DNA of 64,000 nt, taken from Piper betle. Taxonomy: Eukaryota > Streptophyta > Magnoliopsida > Piperales > Piperaceae. The notes below the pieces were generated by a model. The model saw only the letters and a program-made list of their open reading frames with translations. It was not told the DNA's origin and did not search any database. This document shows positions 50,101 through 63,435 of this stretch, in pieces. The first letter of the stretch is position 1. Every line of letters starts with the position of its first letter. The stretch lies in assembly GCA_033002965.1 (NCBI GenBank), contig JAURVB010013530.1, positions 124,001 through 188,000 on the forward strand, in the 5' to 3' direction. A program made the position numbers and the translations under genes.

Positions 50101-52640
50101 GGCAAGGGCGTCTCGGTCCACCCAACCTTTAAACCCGAATCACACACAAGAACCGATTTGAGGGGCGGACGATCCCGCGTTCGAACAATATATATGATTG
50201 GTGTTGGTTTAAGATCGTATTTTCTAATATTATTGGAGAAATCTTCAATTATAATTCTTTTTAAAGTAAAATTCTTGATTTTATTAAAATATCTGATAAA
50301 TTTCTATATAATAATAAAAATAAATTCTTTGAATATAAAAAATATGAAATACTTAATTTTAATCTCTCTCGGATATAAACTTTTTTTAAATAATGTAAAT
50401 AAATTTTAAGCATAACTTTCATGTTGAACCAATCTTGACTAGTTAAATATTATTAGGTACCTATTTCAATCCCCTTAAATTAGTATATTGCATTTTTATT
50501 TTTTGTTATGTTTTAACCTTTTTTAAGATGTGGTTGATTTTGGTCCCCAATAGAGTTTATCAATACTTATTTAATTTAAGATGATTATTATTATTAGCAA
50601 AATATTAAAATATAATTCTAATCAACTTATGAACTTAAAAAGAGTAGTAAAATTTAACATGATTGTAAACATATTACTGAATTTAATATTAGAGTTTGTT
50701 ACTTATCATGTATACTCAATTGAAGATTTCTACATAATTTAAAATTTCTATTTATTTATTTATTATTAAAAATACTTACAATAAAATTCTGTCTAAATTA
50801 AAAATATTTTAAAAATAATAAATTTCATTAAATTATTACAATTGTACTCAATTTAAAGTTTTTTACTTATTAATACTACTCAATTAAGTTTCTTACTTAT
50901 TTTCAACATAAAATGAAACTATTTTTTATTTTTGTTTGCAATTATTATCTTCTAAAAAACAGAAGAAAATTTTGTTAAATTTAAATATATATTTATTATT
51001 TTATTTAAAAATAAATTAGTAATGTATATTTAGTTAATTTTATATCTTATTAATATATTGTATTAATAAGTTTTAAATGTACCATTATTTATTACCTATT
51101 CTAATAATGTAGTGCTCTACAATGTAGTGCACATTTAGGAGGCCATAGACAATTAATCTAACGGTTGTAATCATTACGAAATAAAAAAAGACAAAACACA
51201 ACCCCTTTTACTTACTTTCTTCTCTTTGTTTGCTTTTTTTATTTTATTTAAAAAAACCCCACCACTAAAGCTCAAAATATATGATCACGCAATGGTGGAA
51301 AGTTCATGAGCGATAAAATTAAGATGTCTAGGCATCTAAGTTACAAGAGATTTCTTTATAATGCAAAGCTAGAGAAATATTGTGACAAATTATACATATA
51401 AAGCGACAGATAAATACATAACTAAGTTATTATAATTAGAATTTTGGTACAATAAGTTTGTTCATAACTTTAGGTTTCAATTTAATATTATTTTATTAAC
51501 TCAAAAGCTAATCTTATAAGGAGGAAGTGTTTTTTTACCTTTTTAATATTTATTTACTGATCTAATTTTGATAATTTTTTAACTATCATTAATTAAGAAT
51601 ATGTAATCTCTGCTGTAAAACTCTATCAAAAACAGCGTAAGACTTACTTTGGGTAAAAACCCATATTATTAGGACAACAAATTTCCTATGTAGTTGACAG
51701 TCTGACCTTTTCTTTAAACTGTAGATGACTATTTCAAACTTAAAGTCCTACCTTTTTCTTCAAACTCAACTACTATTCGTCAAGTATTAACGACTATTAA
51801 TATTCATTTGATTTCTAGTGAAATCAAACAATTAATAAAGAAAATGAGGGTATAGAGTAAACTTCTATTATACTAACTAATTTATATTCTTCAAACCTAA
51901 TAATCATTGTATTACTTGTAGATTATATTAACAAGTGATTTGATTAAATAAACGGAATATTGCGAGGCTTCAAATATAAGAAAAATAAAATCATAAGAGT
52001 GAAGCAATTAACTATTCAACACAAGTAGATGTAAATATAGCCATTAAATAATATATAAGTTTATCAAAATTGAGTAACTGTCAAGGTAAATTAAAAGTGA
52101 AAACTTGGCTCGTGTACATAATAATCTTTAATATGTGGTGTATATATTTTACCAATGAAAGAGAGTAACAAAATTTTTGGAACCTTATGTTAAAACGATA
52201 ATAAGAGTTAATCCAACAAAAGATGAACACATGTTATTTTGTCTTATTAATATTATTATTATACCCCTAATACAGTTAAGTTGTTGTATGTCGTATACTT
52301 CTTCAGCCTTATTTTAATATTAATATAATACTTATATACATGCTTATTTTTTTAATATTAATATAATACTTATATACATGCTTATTTTTACCTACAAAAA
52401 TTAAGTTTTGTTTACTAAATAGTTTATTGTATATGTTTTATTTTATTAGTCAATAATTAATTGCAAAATTGATATCGATTTGAAATTTGTGTTATCAACC
52501 TCAATGGTTATAGGAATTTTGTGTGTAATTTTAGTATAATTATTATATTTGAACGTCTTTATATTTTATGATTTATTTATAACGATTACTCTTGTGCTAA
52601 GGTGTATAATGATCTTCTATATACAAATTGACGGAAGTTT
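50100..52640. other. Very AT-rich intergenic DNA with old repeat
   Basis: About 50460-51060 resembles 60150-60890 in order (TTTGTT..TTAACCTTTT, GATTTTGGT(C/T)(C/T)C, TTACTTAT(A)AATAC, CAATTATTATCTTCTAAAA), so both are copies of an old dispersed element. At 52310-52385 a 33-bp unit (TTTTAATATTAATATAATAC) is tandemly repeated. No gene. Confidence 0.45.
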
Positions 52641-52645
52641 ATAAC

Positions 52646-53345
52646 TTACTAGTCGGAATGCGATGCGCAGACTTTATGAATATCTTTATTAAACATAATA
52701 ATTTTAAATATATTAATTTTTAATTATATTGATAACTTGTATTTTATTTTTAAATTACAATTTTTATTTGTTTTTTGTTATTTAAAGAAAGATTAAATGT
52801 AATTTGACTCAAATTAGATATCTTAACCTAGTTTAATTAAGATTCTTACTTATGTTTTATAATTATTTATAAACACATGACAAATTAATTAAAATTTTTA
52901 CTATTTTTTACGTGCCTAAGGTGAAAATAAAATTTACCAAATATAGATAAATAATATGCACTACAATTACTTGAGTATACACAATAATTAATAATAATAT
53001 TTTTCAAAATAATATAAATATAATAACAATAGTAATAATTGATTTAGAATTAATAATATACATTTGGTTTAATATTATTTTTTTAATTCAATTTTCCACT
53101 ATACAAAACAATTAATTAATATATTCCTAATAAAAATATTTGAGAATTGTATGATACTTAATTAATATTTTTTCAATAAGAAAGAGAAAAATTGTAAAAA
53201 AATATTGAATTTTTGATAAAACATGTAAAATTTGAAGGAAACATTTAATTAGGAATACGTAGGGTAAAATTATAAAAATATTAAATGATACATGGTAAAA
53301 TTATAACACGTGGACCCTCCTGTGAGAAGGAGATTATTATATAGA
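52646..53345. repeat. AT-rich dispersed element (class uncertain)
   Basis: The left edge is at ACTAGTCGGAATGCGATGCGCA and the right edge at CACGTGGACCCTCCTGTGAG..ATTATTATATAGAC. The interior is AT-rich without ORFs and is matched in reverse complement at about 15240-15370. Edges of this style occur in plant non-autonomous Helitrons and related elements, but I cannot confirm the class. Confidence 0.35.
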
Positions 53346-54828
53346 CAGATTGATTGTTGAACAATACTTTTAAGGTTTAACTACCTCCTTTATTTGGGTT
53401 TAAATTCAAGTAAAAAGAATTTGGGTTGTTAGTTGTTGGATTTACACAGGAGATGCTGTGGGTGACAAAATTTGGCCGCAGCTGGATCTAATCAAAGACA
53501 ACATACTTAGACGTCGATTTGGCCAACCTTGGCCAGATTTGGTCAAGATCTCCGGAGCTTTCTTCTAGCCCACCTCGGTCCTTATTTATGCTAGTGTAAA
53601 CCATTCCACTCATTTGGTATCTAGGTACGGAGGTGAAAGATCAGTACCATGGGGCTGAAAAAGGTTAGCCTTCGTTTTCCCCGGTTCGGTTGTACTCATA
53701 CTTCTATGCCGAATCTAATCTTACAAGGATAGCCGGACGCTGGCCATATTTAGCAACAACGAGCCTCCCTCTATCGTTCTTCTTTTATTTTTTGAAATAA
53801 AAGAGATTATTGGGCCATTTTACAGATGTAAATTAATTTCTCACACAAACTCAAAACGAAAGCAAAATTAGAGTAGTTTCGTTCTTAAATAAAAAAATAC
53901 AATTATATTATGAATAGACTATAACTAGCATTACATCGTGAATAAAGTATCATTTTATATTTAATTACAAATTCTTCTTTAAATATTTTTATGGGGTTTG
54001 GCCCACTAAGACTCCCTCAAATATCTATATTGTTTAGAATTTTACTTATTTTAATTATCTTAAGAAGCATTGAAATGTAGCTCTACTCAAATTAGACTTA
54101 TGTGCCACGTGTTTATGATTTCTAATTATCTCAATGCTCAGGTCTTTGGAGTGGGTGGTTAATAAAGGAGGAGGGAAGATGTTTAGACATGCCTGGCTCA
54201 ACCGTGCCTTATAGGCATATATCAATTAACTGGATGGATATAGGGATATAGAGACATATACCAACTTAGCAAATATACGCATTTGATAAAACTTTGATAA
54301 CTACTTAATAAACGTGCAAATATGTAAGCAAGTTCGGGTACAATTAATTAACTAAAAAATTTCCAATTAGAAATAATCTCAGCTATTATTTTAAATGGAT
54401 AAGGTGGGCATTTGCTACATAAATGCTTCTTCAACTATTTACACAGCAAAAGTGGATTGTTTAAGGCCAATTTAGCACAAACTCATATTGGCCGCCCATT
54501 GTGTGTGTGTCCGAATCTAGTTTTCAACACAAAACCAGCAAGCTTTTTGAAAAAACAAGAGAAAATGACGCACACAACAATGAAAACCAGGAACGTTGTT
54601 TTTGTAGAAGGAGAGAGACAGAGAGCAGAAAGTGCAAAGACTACTTTTTACATGGACAACTCTGAAAACTTTGCATAAAGATTTTCTTTCAAAATAAGTG
54701 GGCGCGTCGCCGCTGGCGACGTCGACCGATCCGATCTTCATACCTCCGGCGACTGCTCTCCCTGCCGGACCGCCGCCTCCACCTTGTCCTCCCCCACGAC
54801 GCCGGCCTCCGACCCGACGCAAACCGCT
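53346..54828. other. Intergenic DNA and 3' flank of the 54829 gene
   Basis: No gene recognised. 54690-54828 is GC-rich and is the likely 3' UTR side of the minus-strand gene. The frames at 54412-54678 and 54517-54822 lack family features. Confidence 0.45.
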
Positions 54829-55581
54829 TCATCCCCCCAAGCCCGGCGCCGCCGCTTCCGACGTCTCAACCGTCAGCACAACCGGATAACGACGCAATTC
54901 GGCAACATGCTTCCCCCCTTCGATTGACGGATCTGCCGTCATCTTCCCCTCGCGATCAGCCGCGCTCTTCCGCCCCCGGCGCCCTAACCTGAAAATCCCC
55001 GCAATCGGACCCCAAAACCCCGACGACTTCTTCTTGGCCGGGACTTTTCCCTCCGGCTCCAACGCCGCCGCCGGCTCTCTTCTGCTCCTGCACCGCCGGC
55101 TTCTGCTCTTGGACCGCACACGGCCGAGGCAGGACACCTTCGGTGACCCCGGCTCGGCGCCGGAAGAAGCTTCCCGCCGGGCGGCGCGCTTGGCCGTCAA
55201 TCGGATGCCCTGCGGCTGACTGTTCCTCCGGATGCTCCGGCGGAGCTGCCCCGAGTCCGGCAGCTTGAGCAGGCCAATGATGGACACCCTCCTGCTCTTC
55301 ACCGAACTCCGCCGCGAGCTCGAGTTGGACTTGACGCCGGGAAAAGTCGAAGGGTTGAAGCTCCCCTTGGTAGAGCCACTTCTACCCACGACGAAAGCGT
55401 TTCTATCGTACCACTCGAGCTCCTCCTCCGGCGGCACCTGGAACGACTCCGGCGGGTAATCGGCGAATTCGTCGCCGGCGGGGATTTGGGTCTGTAGCAC
55501 CGTCTCGCAGGAGACTCTCCGATCGCCGCCGGCGCCGCCGCTGGCGCTGCGGAAAAGGGTCTCTAGGTCGGGCTTTGGCAT
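54829..55581 (-). CDS. Plant-specific Ser/Arg-rich protein of unknown function
   Basis: An intronless 250-aa frame. I chose the ATG at 55581 (MPKPDLETLFRSASGG). The frame continues upstream to 55812, but those residues are leader-like and the family-type start is PDLETLF. Conserved-looking blocks are a central acidic/aromatic motif (PPEEELEWYDRNAFVVGR, about 48-66), Ser-rich KSNSSSRRSSVKSRRVSIIG, and the basic motif GSPKVSCLGRVRSKSRSRR. A GFWGPIAGIFRLG segment follows. The EWYDRNAF and SPKVSC.GRVRS pair marks an uncharacterised plant family. No enzyme domain, signal peptide or membrane helix. The basic clusters suggest nuclear or regulatory localisation, which is inference. Confidence 0.8.
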   Translation of the reverse strand: MPKPDLETLFRSASGGAGGDRRVSCETVLQTQIPAGDEFADYPPESFQVPPEEELEWYDRNAFVVGRSGSTKGSFNPSTFPGVKSNSSSRRSSVKSRRVSIIGLLKLPDSGQLRRSIRRNSQPQGIRLTAKRAARREASSGAEPGSPKVSCLGRVRSKSRSRRCRSRREPAAALEPEGKVPAKKKSSGFWGPIAGIFRLGRRGRKSAADREGKMTADPSIEGGKHVAELRRYPVVLTVETSEAAAPGLGG

Positions 55582-56500
55582 GGACGTTGATGGCGGAGAA
55601 CAAGGGGAAAATGGAAGGAATTGAGGATTAAGAAGGAGAAGAGGAGGATATAAAAAGGGACCTAGGTTGGAGTTTGGAAGGCGAAGGTGGAGGAGAAAAA
55701 AGGAAACAATGTTGAAGACTTTTTTGGAAAATGGGGATGCGGAGATGGATTTGAAGGTAGATTTTTTCAACGTTTTTGGGTTGGGCTTGACTTGTTTGCT
55801 CATTGCCCCCACCTTTTACATCATCAATTTCAGTGGAAGTAGGAATTAGAACTGAATAATTTTCGCAATAGCAGCCTAATTCTTTTATTAGTCCGAAGTG
55901 TAATGGAAGATAGATAGCTGTCTTCATGTTACTATGCTTACTATTGTTTTATAAAACCCATCTCGGTGATTTGTCTTTTTTCTATTTGATTTTGTTGAGT
56001 TATCAGCTCTGACGTAAATGCAATGTTTATACAACTTATCATAACATAGACTGAATAAGAAATGGATGATGACTACGACTCAAGACTGGATCATTCATCA
56101 CAGTAGTTGGGAAATCGATTACATATCGAGGTTGATTGGTCTTGTTTCTTTTTACAAAAGCATATTTTCCGAAAAAAAAACAGTAGGACAATGCTGGTAT
56201 CCTGAGGCGTCAACACTACTCTCTTTTTTTGCATTTTTTCTCCAAATTTTATGTTACTTTGAATGCGAGAATAATCCCGCCGCCTACTTTCAAATAAGAT
56301 AATCATAATATACATATAATGTGTTCAGACTAAGTTGAAGGAAGTAGACCGGAGGGGCACATCGCACTGCTGGAAAAATCAGATCAGGCAGAATTCGATT
56401 CAAATTTGGGATGGAATCGGTTTTAAGTAAATTATTAAAATACTCTTAATTTTATATTATATAAGTTATTTATGTATATGAAAAATAAGAATTTAAAGTT
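55582..56500. other. 5' flank of the 54829-55581 gene
   Basis: Contains its leader and promoter. From 55860 to 56500 the sequence is AT-rich with no supported gene. Confidence 0.45.
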
Positions 56501-56509
56501 TATAATAAT

Positions 56510-56785
56510 AAAAATACCCCTTGCTCTCCCTCTATCGTTGTTGCCGCCCCTCCGATAGGGCAGGGCAGGGCCGAAGGGGGAGGCAAGGCCAGCGGGGGGG
56601 CCTGCGGGGGAAGTGTGGTTGGCGGGGGACGGATCGGGGCCGACGGGACTAGGGTGGCAGGGGGGCAAATGTACAAGGAGGGGGATGAGGCAGGACTCAC
56701 CGGGTGGGGCCTATGGAGGGAGTCTAAGCATAGCGAGGCCGGAAATTTTTGTAATTAAAATTTGACTTGATTCCAATTCGAGGAA
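56510..56785 (-). repeat. GC-rich island with junction motif (minus orientation)
   Basis: On the minus strand a CTCGAATTGGAATCAAGTCAA-type motif and AATTACAAAAATTT tail (56740-56785) are followed by a GC-rich, C-biased island to about 56520. It is the seventh example of the module described in the findings. No credible ORF. Confidence 0.55.
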
Positions 56786-57059
56786 AAAATAATAATTAAT
56801 TAAAAATAATTTAAAAATCTAAAAAAATATAAAAAAATATCATAAAAAAATAATGCACATAATAATATCAAAATGACATTAATATCTAATTTTTATATAT
56901 TTATGTTATGAGTTGTTAAATTATTATATATGACTTATTTGGACCAATTCAACTAAACCGATTCCTGTTCGATTTAGACTAATTTCGATTCCGATTCCGA
57001 CTCCCTCGAAAACTGATTCCGATTTCGATTCTAATTTTTGTAACCATGGCACACGGCGT

Positions 57060-57556
57060 TGCAGCTGGATCCTTGTGTAGATCGCTACCAGCGTCGCGTT
57101 ACACAGCTGGACGATGGGTTGGGCTGCTCGGCCATGTTTTTATCCCTTCCTATTAAAGCTTTCGTTTTTTGATTGACAGTTGAGGAAGTTGTGAATGGTT
57201 TAGAAGATACCGATGTTTGGGAATTTGGCGGGCAGATGACAATGATGAGCAAGGCCCAGGAGGTTTGAAGACTAGGAGTTGAATTTTTGGCACTAAGAGA
57301 TGAGGAACTGCGGCCCGACATTGGGTCGACGCATCTAAAAATGATAAAAACTCATGTCGGCCATACTTTGGTCAATAGTAGAATCGAAGTAGAACTGCTA
57401 GTATTAGCGAGAAAGGAAGTGGACGAGGAATAGTTGATTCTATCATCTACAGTTGAATAACTTGAATTGATAACTGCAAAGTCTAACAACGTGAATATTA
57501 ATGCAGAATTAGTCTTTCGACTTGGATATTTTGTTGGTTACGAAGAATTTAATTAA
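57060..57556 (+). pseudogene. Decayed coding fragment, family unknown
   Basis: From 57180 one frame reads about 124 codons with only three stops (TGA in the first third, TAG and TAA later) and a protein-like composition: VEEVVNGLEDTDVWEFGGQM, LRDEELRPDIGSTHLKMIK, HVGHTLVNSRIEVELLVLAR. An upstream stretch from 57060 (QRRVTQLDDGLGCSAMFLS) may belong to it. It looks like a relic of an intronless or retroposed gene. I could not name the family. Confidence 0.45.
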
Positions 57557-58500
57557 TGTCCGTTGTCTTACATTTATTAATGAATTATGTAAAACATGAT
57601 TCTATCCAGTGAAGGATATGCGTCTCGTTGTTTCTTTTCTTTTGTAACAGTTAATATTTATTTAGGTTAGTCGTATAATAACAACATACAATGTGCATTG
57701 AAGTTTCAGCAATCGAAGCTTAAAAGCAAGTATAAATCTTTAGTGGCTTGACAACCCATCTCTGCGTTGCCAAATCTAATTTATAATCATAATCATGTAT
57801 TACATTCGATTCCAATTCTTGCACGATCCTCTTCAATCTGAAGTTGTTAGGAGTATTTGTGCTCATGTGGCAACCACTAATCTTTTTTCTTTCAAAGCAC
57901 CACTTATCTTTGTTCAATTTCCTTCCATCCTAAAATTTGTTGCCATTTTGATTGTGTATAGTGTGTCTTCAGCCAATGGGTTGGGAGGCATTGCCATCGT
58001 CGACCTCAAATACGGATGACTCGCCATTGTCCGATATGGATGTCATTGACTTTATTTATTACAAAGGAAAACGCTTCTCAGTCGTTAGTTTTTCACGGTC
58101 ATCCTCCACGTGCTTACATAGCCTAGAATCCTCTCAAATATTTACATCATTGAAGTCCCAATTTCACCGGGTATGGCATCAATTTAATTTTTCACCATAT
58201 TATTAGATTTGCCTCACCAGAGATCTTGTTGAGCTTAAAATTTTCATAATTCAACTCATTAAACTCTTCGAGAAAATATTTAAAAAGTCATGTACACAAT
58301 TCAATAAAAATAAAAAGAAAATGTAAGCATGGAATTTGGCCAACGATGGACAGCCAATCGTATAATTTAAATAGATCAACTGAATTTGGTAGGAGATCGG
58401 CTACATTTTGGCAGGTAAATTGGTCATGGCATAAAACAAAAGCTCAGTTCCTTTGCACTCAAGGCAATCACCAAGATGATAGGTAGATCGATCGATAGTC
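57557..58500. other. Intergenic DNA, no supported gene
   Basis: Short frames of 65-84 codons occur on both strands without recognisable domains. Confidence 0.4.
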
Positions 58501-59077
58501 AAACAGCCTCAATTTTTTTCAAAATTAGTCGTTGAAAAGGATTATACGACAAGCTCAAAGACATAACGATTCCTTATTGGGATACAAATAGGGCCTTAAA
58601 AAGTATATTTGAGCATATCTTAAGATTTATAAGACTTGGAAATTATTTACAAGCTTTGGCAATTATGTCATTATCATTGCTTGAAAACTCCTAATTTTTA
58701 CACTTTCACATCTAAGAGAATTCTGAAAAGATCTTGGCAAGTGTATAATGTAGAGCAATATTTTTGTAATTGATTTTTTTTAAGGCTTAGGAGTTTTCTT
58801 ATCATATTCAATTTACTTGTAAATTCATTGGAGTTTTAATATTTAATTGTCTCATATACCTCTATAAATAAAGGACTTAGGCCTCTTGTAAGAAGAGACT
58901 TGATTGATGATGAATAAAATGATTCGTTTATTCAATTCTTCTTTCCCCCTATTGTCTAAATTTTGATTTCCCTCCTCTAATTTTATGATTTAAGAATTGT
59001 GGATAATTATTTAGAGACCTCCTCCCCACAGGAATTTTAACAATTGTTTCAAATTTTACTACCTTCACCCTCATAAA
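58500..59077 (+). mobile_element. Probable 5' LTR of a degenerate retrotransposon
   Basis: Has a TATA box (CTATAAATAAAGG, about 58861), then CTTGTAAGAAGAGACTTG and a GATGATGAATAAAATGATTC leader, as in plant LTR R regions. It is followed by a primer-site-like TTGGCATCAAGAAC at 59078-59091, which resembles the tRNA-Met site. Its 5' boundary and partner LTR were not found. Confidence 0.5.
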
Positions 59078-60160
59078 TTGGCATCAAGAACAAGATTTTT
59101 CGTTCGTGTAATCACGAACGACTATTCTTGTTTTTTTGTCAAATCCACCACTCCACCCGATGATCCTTGTTATTTTGTCAACGCGCGTCGATTGAATCCA
59201 TTCCCACCACTGTTCAGAGGCCATCCTTTCCGCCGTCTACGATCCAGTCTTCACCCACTTGATCTCCATTCTAACACCACTACTAAGATAAATGCGCAAC
59301 CTTTCCAACATGTTGGCACCAAAATAGTTGAATAACCCCCTCCTAATAGCATCAGAGTCATCTCACTTGGAGGATCTTATCACCAAGCTTGCAACCTCCA
59401 TAACGGTCTCACAACAACAATGTCAAAATGCGCTTGAAGACGCCAGTCGTCGATACGAGCAATTTAATCGTCAAGTCGAGGAACAATCAAGAGACAGCAA
59501 AAGACGCCACCAAGAGCCCATGAGTGTTAATAGAAATTGCTTTTCTAATTTTTCTACTAATACTCATATTAATCATTTTTATCCCCAAAAAGAGGATCTA
59601 CAACAAACTTTAGATGAACCTTTACTCATTAAGTCTGCTATTTCACAATTTTAGAGCTTTCATTCCTGGATAACTTAATGAAATCAAAGAAGACCTCCAG
59701 GTCATCTATTTTGTGGAAGTGTTTAAATAAGTTTTAAGTAATAAATCAATAGTTGAATTAATTCCTAATGATTTACCTTCACTAGAGTCGGAAAGAAGTA
59801 ATCATTCAGGCTTTTATTGAGCCACAATATTTGAAAATCTCAAAGTTGACTAGTGCAAATTTTCAAAAATTTAATTCAAAAGTTACTTCTTGAATCACGG
59901 GTGAAATTGCATTGGTGGAATTGGATATCACATTTATCTCCCGCTGTTTCTATAGAGTACAGCATCCTCTTATTTCAGCCCAAAAGTTACATACAGAGAT
60001 CAATATTTTAGGGTCAACAAATGCCCACTTACCCCAAGAAGGATTATTCTTGTTTCTAATTTGGAATTTGAGGGTAAATTCTTTGAAGAATTAGACTATT
60101 CTCACACGCAGCCAAATCTAGCCACCTACGCGCCGGTTTGGGTCGCACGACCAGATCCAA
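59078..60160 (+). mobile_element. Degenerate gag-like remnant downstream of the LTR
   Basis: Broken frames include SSHLEDLITKLATSITVSQQ, then QFNRQVEEQSRDSKRRHQEP (59328-59654), a coiled-coil, Gln-rich segment of the kind found at gypsy gag N-termini. Later pieces at 59912-60094 are too short to classify. There is no protease, reverse transcriptase or integrase. Confidence 0.45.
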
Positions 60161-60890
60161 CCAAGGTCTTTTTTTTAATTCTATCATGTTTGAACTTTTC
60201 TTGTATTGTGATTAATTTTGGTCTCATAATAATTTTATGGCCTCATTAATACTTAACTTAATATTTTTATTATTAATAATTATTTTTATTGAGTATAAAT
60301 TTGCCAAAATTAGGATTTTAAAAAAATAGTAAATTTTACGTCAAACCCTTTACATTAGAGCAATGATTTTTATGTCGTTCTCATCGAGTTTCAACCTTTT
60401 TTACGTTGTGATAGATTTTTGCCCCCACAATAATTTTGTAATTCTAATTACTTGATTTTAAATTATTATTAATATTATTTATTGGAAAATATTGGAGCAT
60501 AACTCTACCTATATTAGAAATTATAAAAAAATATATAAATTTGAGCATATTTATTATAATCATATTTTTCAAATTAAAGTTTATCACTTAATAATACAAC
60601 TTAATTTAGAATTTTTGTATAATTTATGATTTTTATTTATTTATTTATTATTATTTATATTAAGAAAACTTAGTGTATAATTATACCCAAATTAATTTTT
60701 TTAAAAATCCATTTAGTTATCCAAATTTTACACAAATTAAAGGATTTTTACTTATAAATACTTACTCAATTAAAATTATTATTTTAAGCATAAAACTAAA
60801 ATTATTTTTAATATTTGAATACAATTATTATCTTCTAAAAATAGATATTCATTATTTTTATTTAAAAATAAAACAAATATAACTTAGTCC
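60160..60890. repeat. AT-rich dispersed repeat, second copy
   Basis: Shares ordered words with 50460-51060 (see that entry). No coding capacity. Confidence 0.4.
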
Positions 60891-60894
60891 TCTA

Positions 60895-63435
60895 AAATTA
60901 GTCACATCATCGGTTAGCCCCCTAGAAAGTCAACTCATCATTTAGCCCCTCCTCTCAAAAAATATATTACTGAACCACCCTCAAAACTGATAATGCTAGA
61001 CAAATATCATTAAGTGATAATATGGCGAGTCTTGAATATGGTTAATGAGTGATGCGAAAGTGCTACAGTAGAAATAGACTAATTAAAATTAAGGAAAAAT
61101 TTATTTTAAATAAAAAATAAGCATAAATAATAAAGAATTTTATTTAATTTAATGTCCTACTATACGCCTAATTTTTGTCCCCTATATGAAAAGAATAATA
61201 ATATTTTTTCTCACATAAAAGTTAAAAAATGACCTTGATGATATATTTTCTTTTATATATGTTCAGGCGCGGGGTTGGCGCCCCTGCGAATTACGTCTTT
61301 GCTTCGTTGTCGAAATGGGTTGGATGAGTGGGTTTAATGGGATTAAAGACGTCCTTATCACGCAAAGAAATTGTGCAAGCTAGAAAATAAATAAAATGTA
61401 GCGAATGAGTAATAAACTCCCAAGATTTTTAAGTGGTTCCTTAAGATTCAATTCGAATCCCTCACAATCCACTATTTTTTCTTCGATTTTACACTTTAAA
61501 CAAACTAGTGAATTCTTCCACCTTTTAGTTGAATGGCCTTTGAAATCTTCGACTCTAATGTACTTGTTCCTCCCCTTTTTGTCTTCAAATCTTTAAAATA
61601 ACTCCACTACTGCATCCGGAGTGTCCATAAATATTGGGGTAACAAGTTTCGTCTCAATTTGTAGTTAGAAAGGCCTTCAACTTATTTCCTAAATGATAAT
61701 CGATAAAATCGAATCGTTTTTGGTTGGTTCAAAACAAATATATGCTGAATCGGGTCGCGTGACACACACAGGCTCAATTTTCTCTCAATGTACCATGATT
61801 TAGGGGTGGTGCACTATGTGCCAGTTCCAATCCGGGTCATGGACGGGTCCGTGGACACAGTTGCGGATCAGATCGTCACTGGACCATTGGACGCGGTTGC
61901 AGACAGACAACCTGCAGACACAATCATCTATAAACGGGGAACATGCTCGTTTATAGCGACGGTCCAATGCCGACTTTGAGGGCTCTGACAGCTGGCGGCG
62001 ATCGCCCAGATCCATAGATCTCAGACTGATGAGGGGCTTGGTGGTGGTCCAGTGGCCGAAGGTGTCTGCGGGCAATGGTGGTGAGGCCAAAAAGTTCTAG
62101 CGGAACTTGTCTTGATCGTGACTTTATCACCGCTTTTTGGCGATTGCTCTCTCTTTCGGCGAAGGATATCAACTTGAATTTGATGGAGATATTGAGGAGA
62201 GTTTGGTGGAAGTGTCGGTCTGGCTGCTTGGCCTAGTTGGACGGAGGTCTGCAAGTTGGCTGCTTTCTATTCTTTCCTTGAACCGATTAGCAACTTCCTT
62301 TCAAAATTCCGGTGACAGCAACGTCAAACCCCTACAAGACTCCACCTAGAACTGAAGATCGCTTCACTGGCTTCACTTTGGACACTAAGGTTAGGTTGTG
62401 AATGGCCTGTGTTGGTTAGAAAATAGCTTCAAAATCAACTCCCCTGTTTTCTCCTCTGTTATTCCTTTTCTGGTCAGCCACTTCTTGATTTTTAACCAAC
62501 GACAGCGACATTGAACTCTAGCAGGATTCCACTCAAATCCGAATATTGCTTCATCGACTTCACTTTGGACACCAAGGAGGGGTTGGGAACGGCTAGCGTT
62601 GGTCAAACAATAACCACGAAATCAACTCTCTACGTCAGTTTTCTACTTCAAATTCCTCTATTTTCACCTACCATCGTGAAAAGAACTCACCTTTTCGGGT
62701 AAATCTATTACAACAAAATGGTGATGAACAACTTGACTCCAAGATAATCTCCAGCAGTGATGGTGATCAGGAAGCTGCAGCATGTGAGTGGATGATAGTC
62801 TCTACAATTCCTCGAAAGCTCTCCAGGGAAGGTGGTCTTTCTTTCCTTAGTGGGTTGGGGGCCGAAGAGTTCTCCTAATAGGGGCTCCTCCCCTTCTCTT
62901 CTCTTTTTGTCTGCTTCTTTTCATCTTTAATTTTCTTCAAAGCAATGTTGAGCCCCTTTTTTTCCTTTGCCGTTTGGGTGTTTATAGACCTTCGGTGGAA
63001 TTTCTCAATTCGACAATTTAGGGCCTCAAATTACCACATCTCTTGGTTGGTTCTGTATTTGATGATTTGATATCTTCACTCGCTTCTTCTTATATGCTCC
63101 TTCTTATCGTCTTCTTTTGATTTTGGAACCACCTTGGACTGTTCCTCAAATGATGGCTACCTGAGGAGGCATAGGCTCAACCAAGGGATTTGATCACATA
63201 GTTTGGACGAAGAATATATTAATTAATTTTATTTTTTAATGTTGTACATCCACATCGCCCATTAACCGATTGAAAACTTGCTATGTCATTACTTAATGAT
63301 ATTTGTCTAACGTTATGAGTTTTGAAGGTGATTAAGCAATGTTTTTTATTGAATAAAGAGGGCTAAGTGATGATTTGAGTGATTTGGTTAAGTGATGATT
63401 TGACTAAGGGGTTAAGTGATACTTGTTCTTAAAAA
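60895..63435. mobile_element. Element bounded by ~150-bp inverted repeats
   Basis: 60895-61045 and 63255-63435 are inverted copies. Shared words include AGACAAATATCATTAAGT (left) against ACTTAATGATATTTGTCT (right), and CAAAACT(G/C)ATAA against TTATGAGTTTTG. The interior is about 2.2 kb and includes dispersed repeat copy B (61803-62930), homologous to 11146-12180. No transposase was seen. A target-site duplication was not found, so this could also be two independently inserted copies of a short repeat in opposite orientation. Confidence 0.5.
61803..62930 (+). repeat. Dispersed repeat, copy B (homologous to 11146-12180)
   Basis: Ordered matches with copy A include GTTCCAATC, CAGACTGATGAG, TGGTGGTCC, GGTGGAAGTGTCGGTCTGG and a CTCCTCCCCTTCTCTTCT tract. 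An internal direct duplication also occurs (TTCAC/TTCACTTTGGACAC(T/C)AAGG at about 62370 and 62560). Frames are broken. Confidence 0.5.

Noticed and set aside
55582..55812. Upstream extension of the Ser/Arg-rich protein to an earlier Met
   Set aside because: The extension lacks conserved features and is T/C-rich leader sequence; the family-like start is at 55581.
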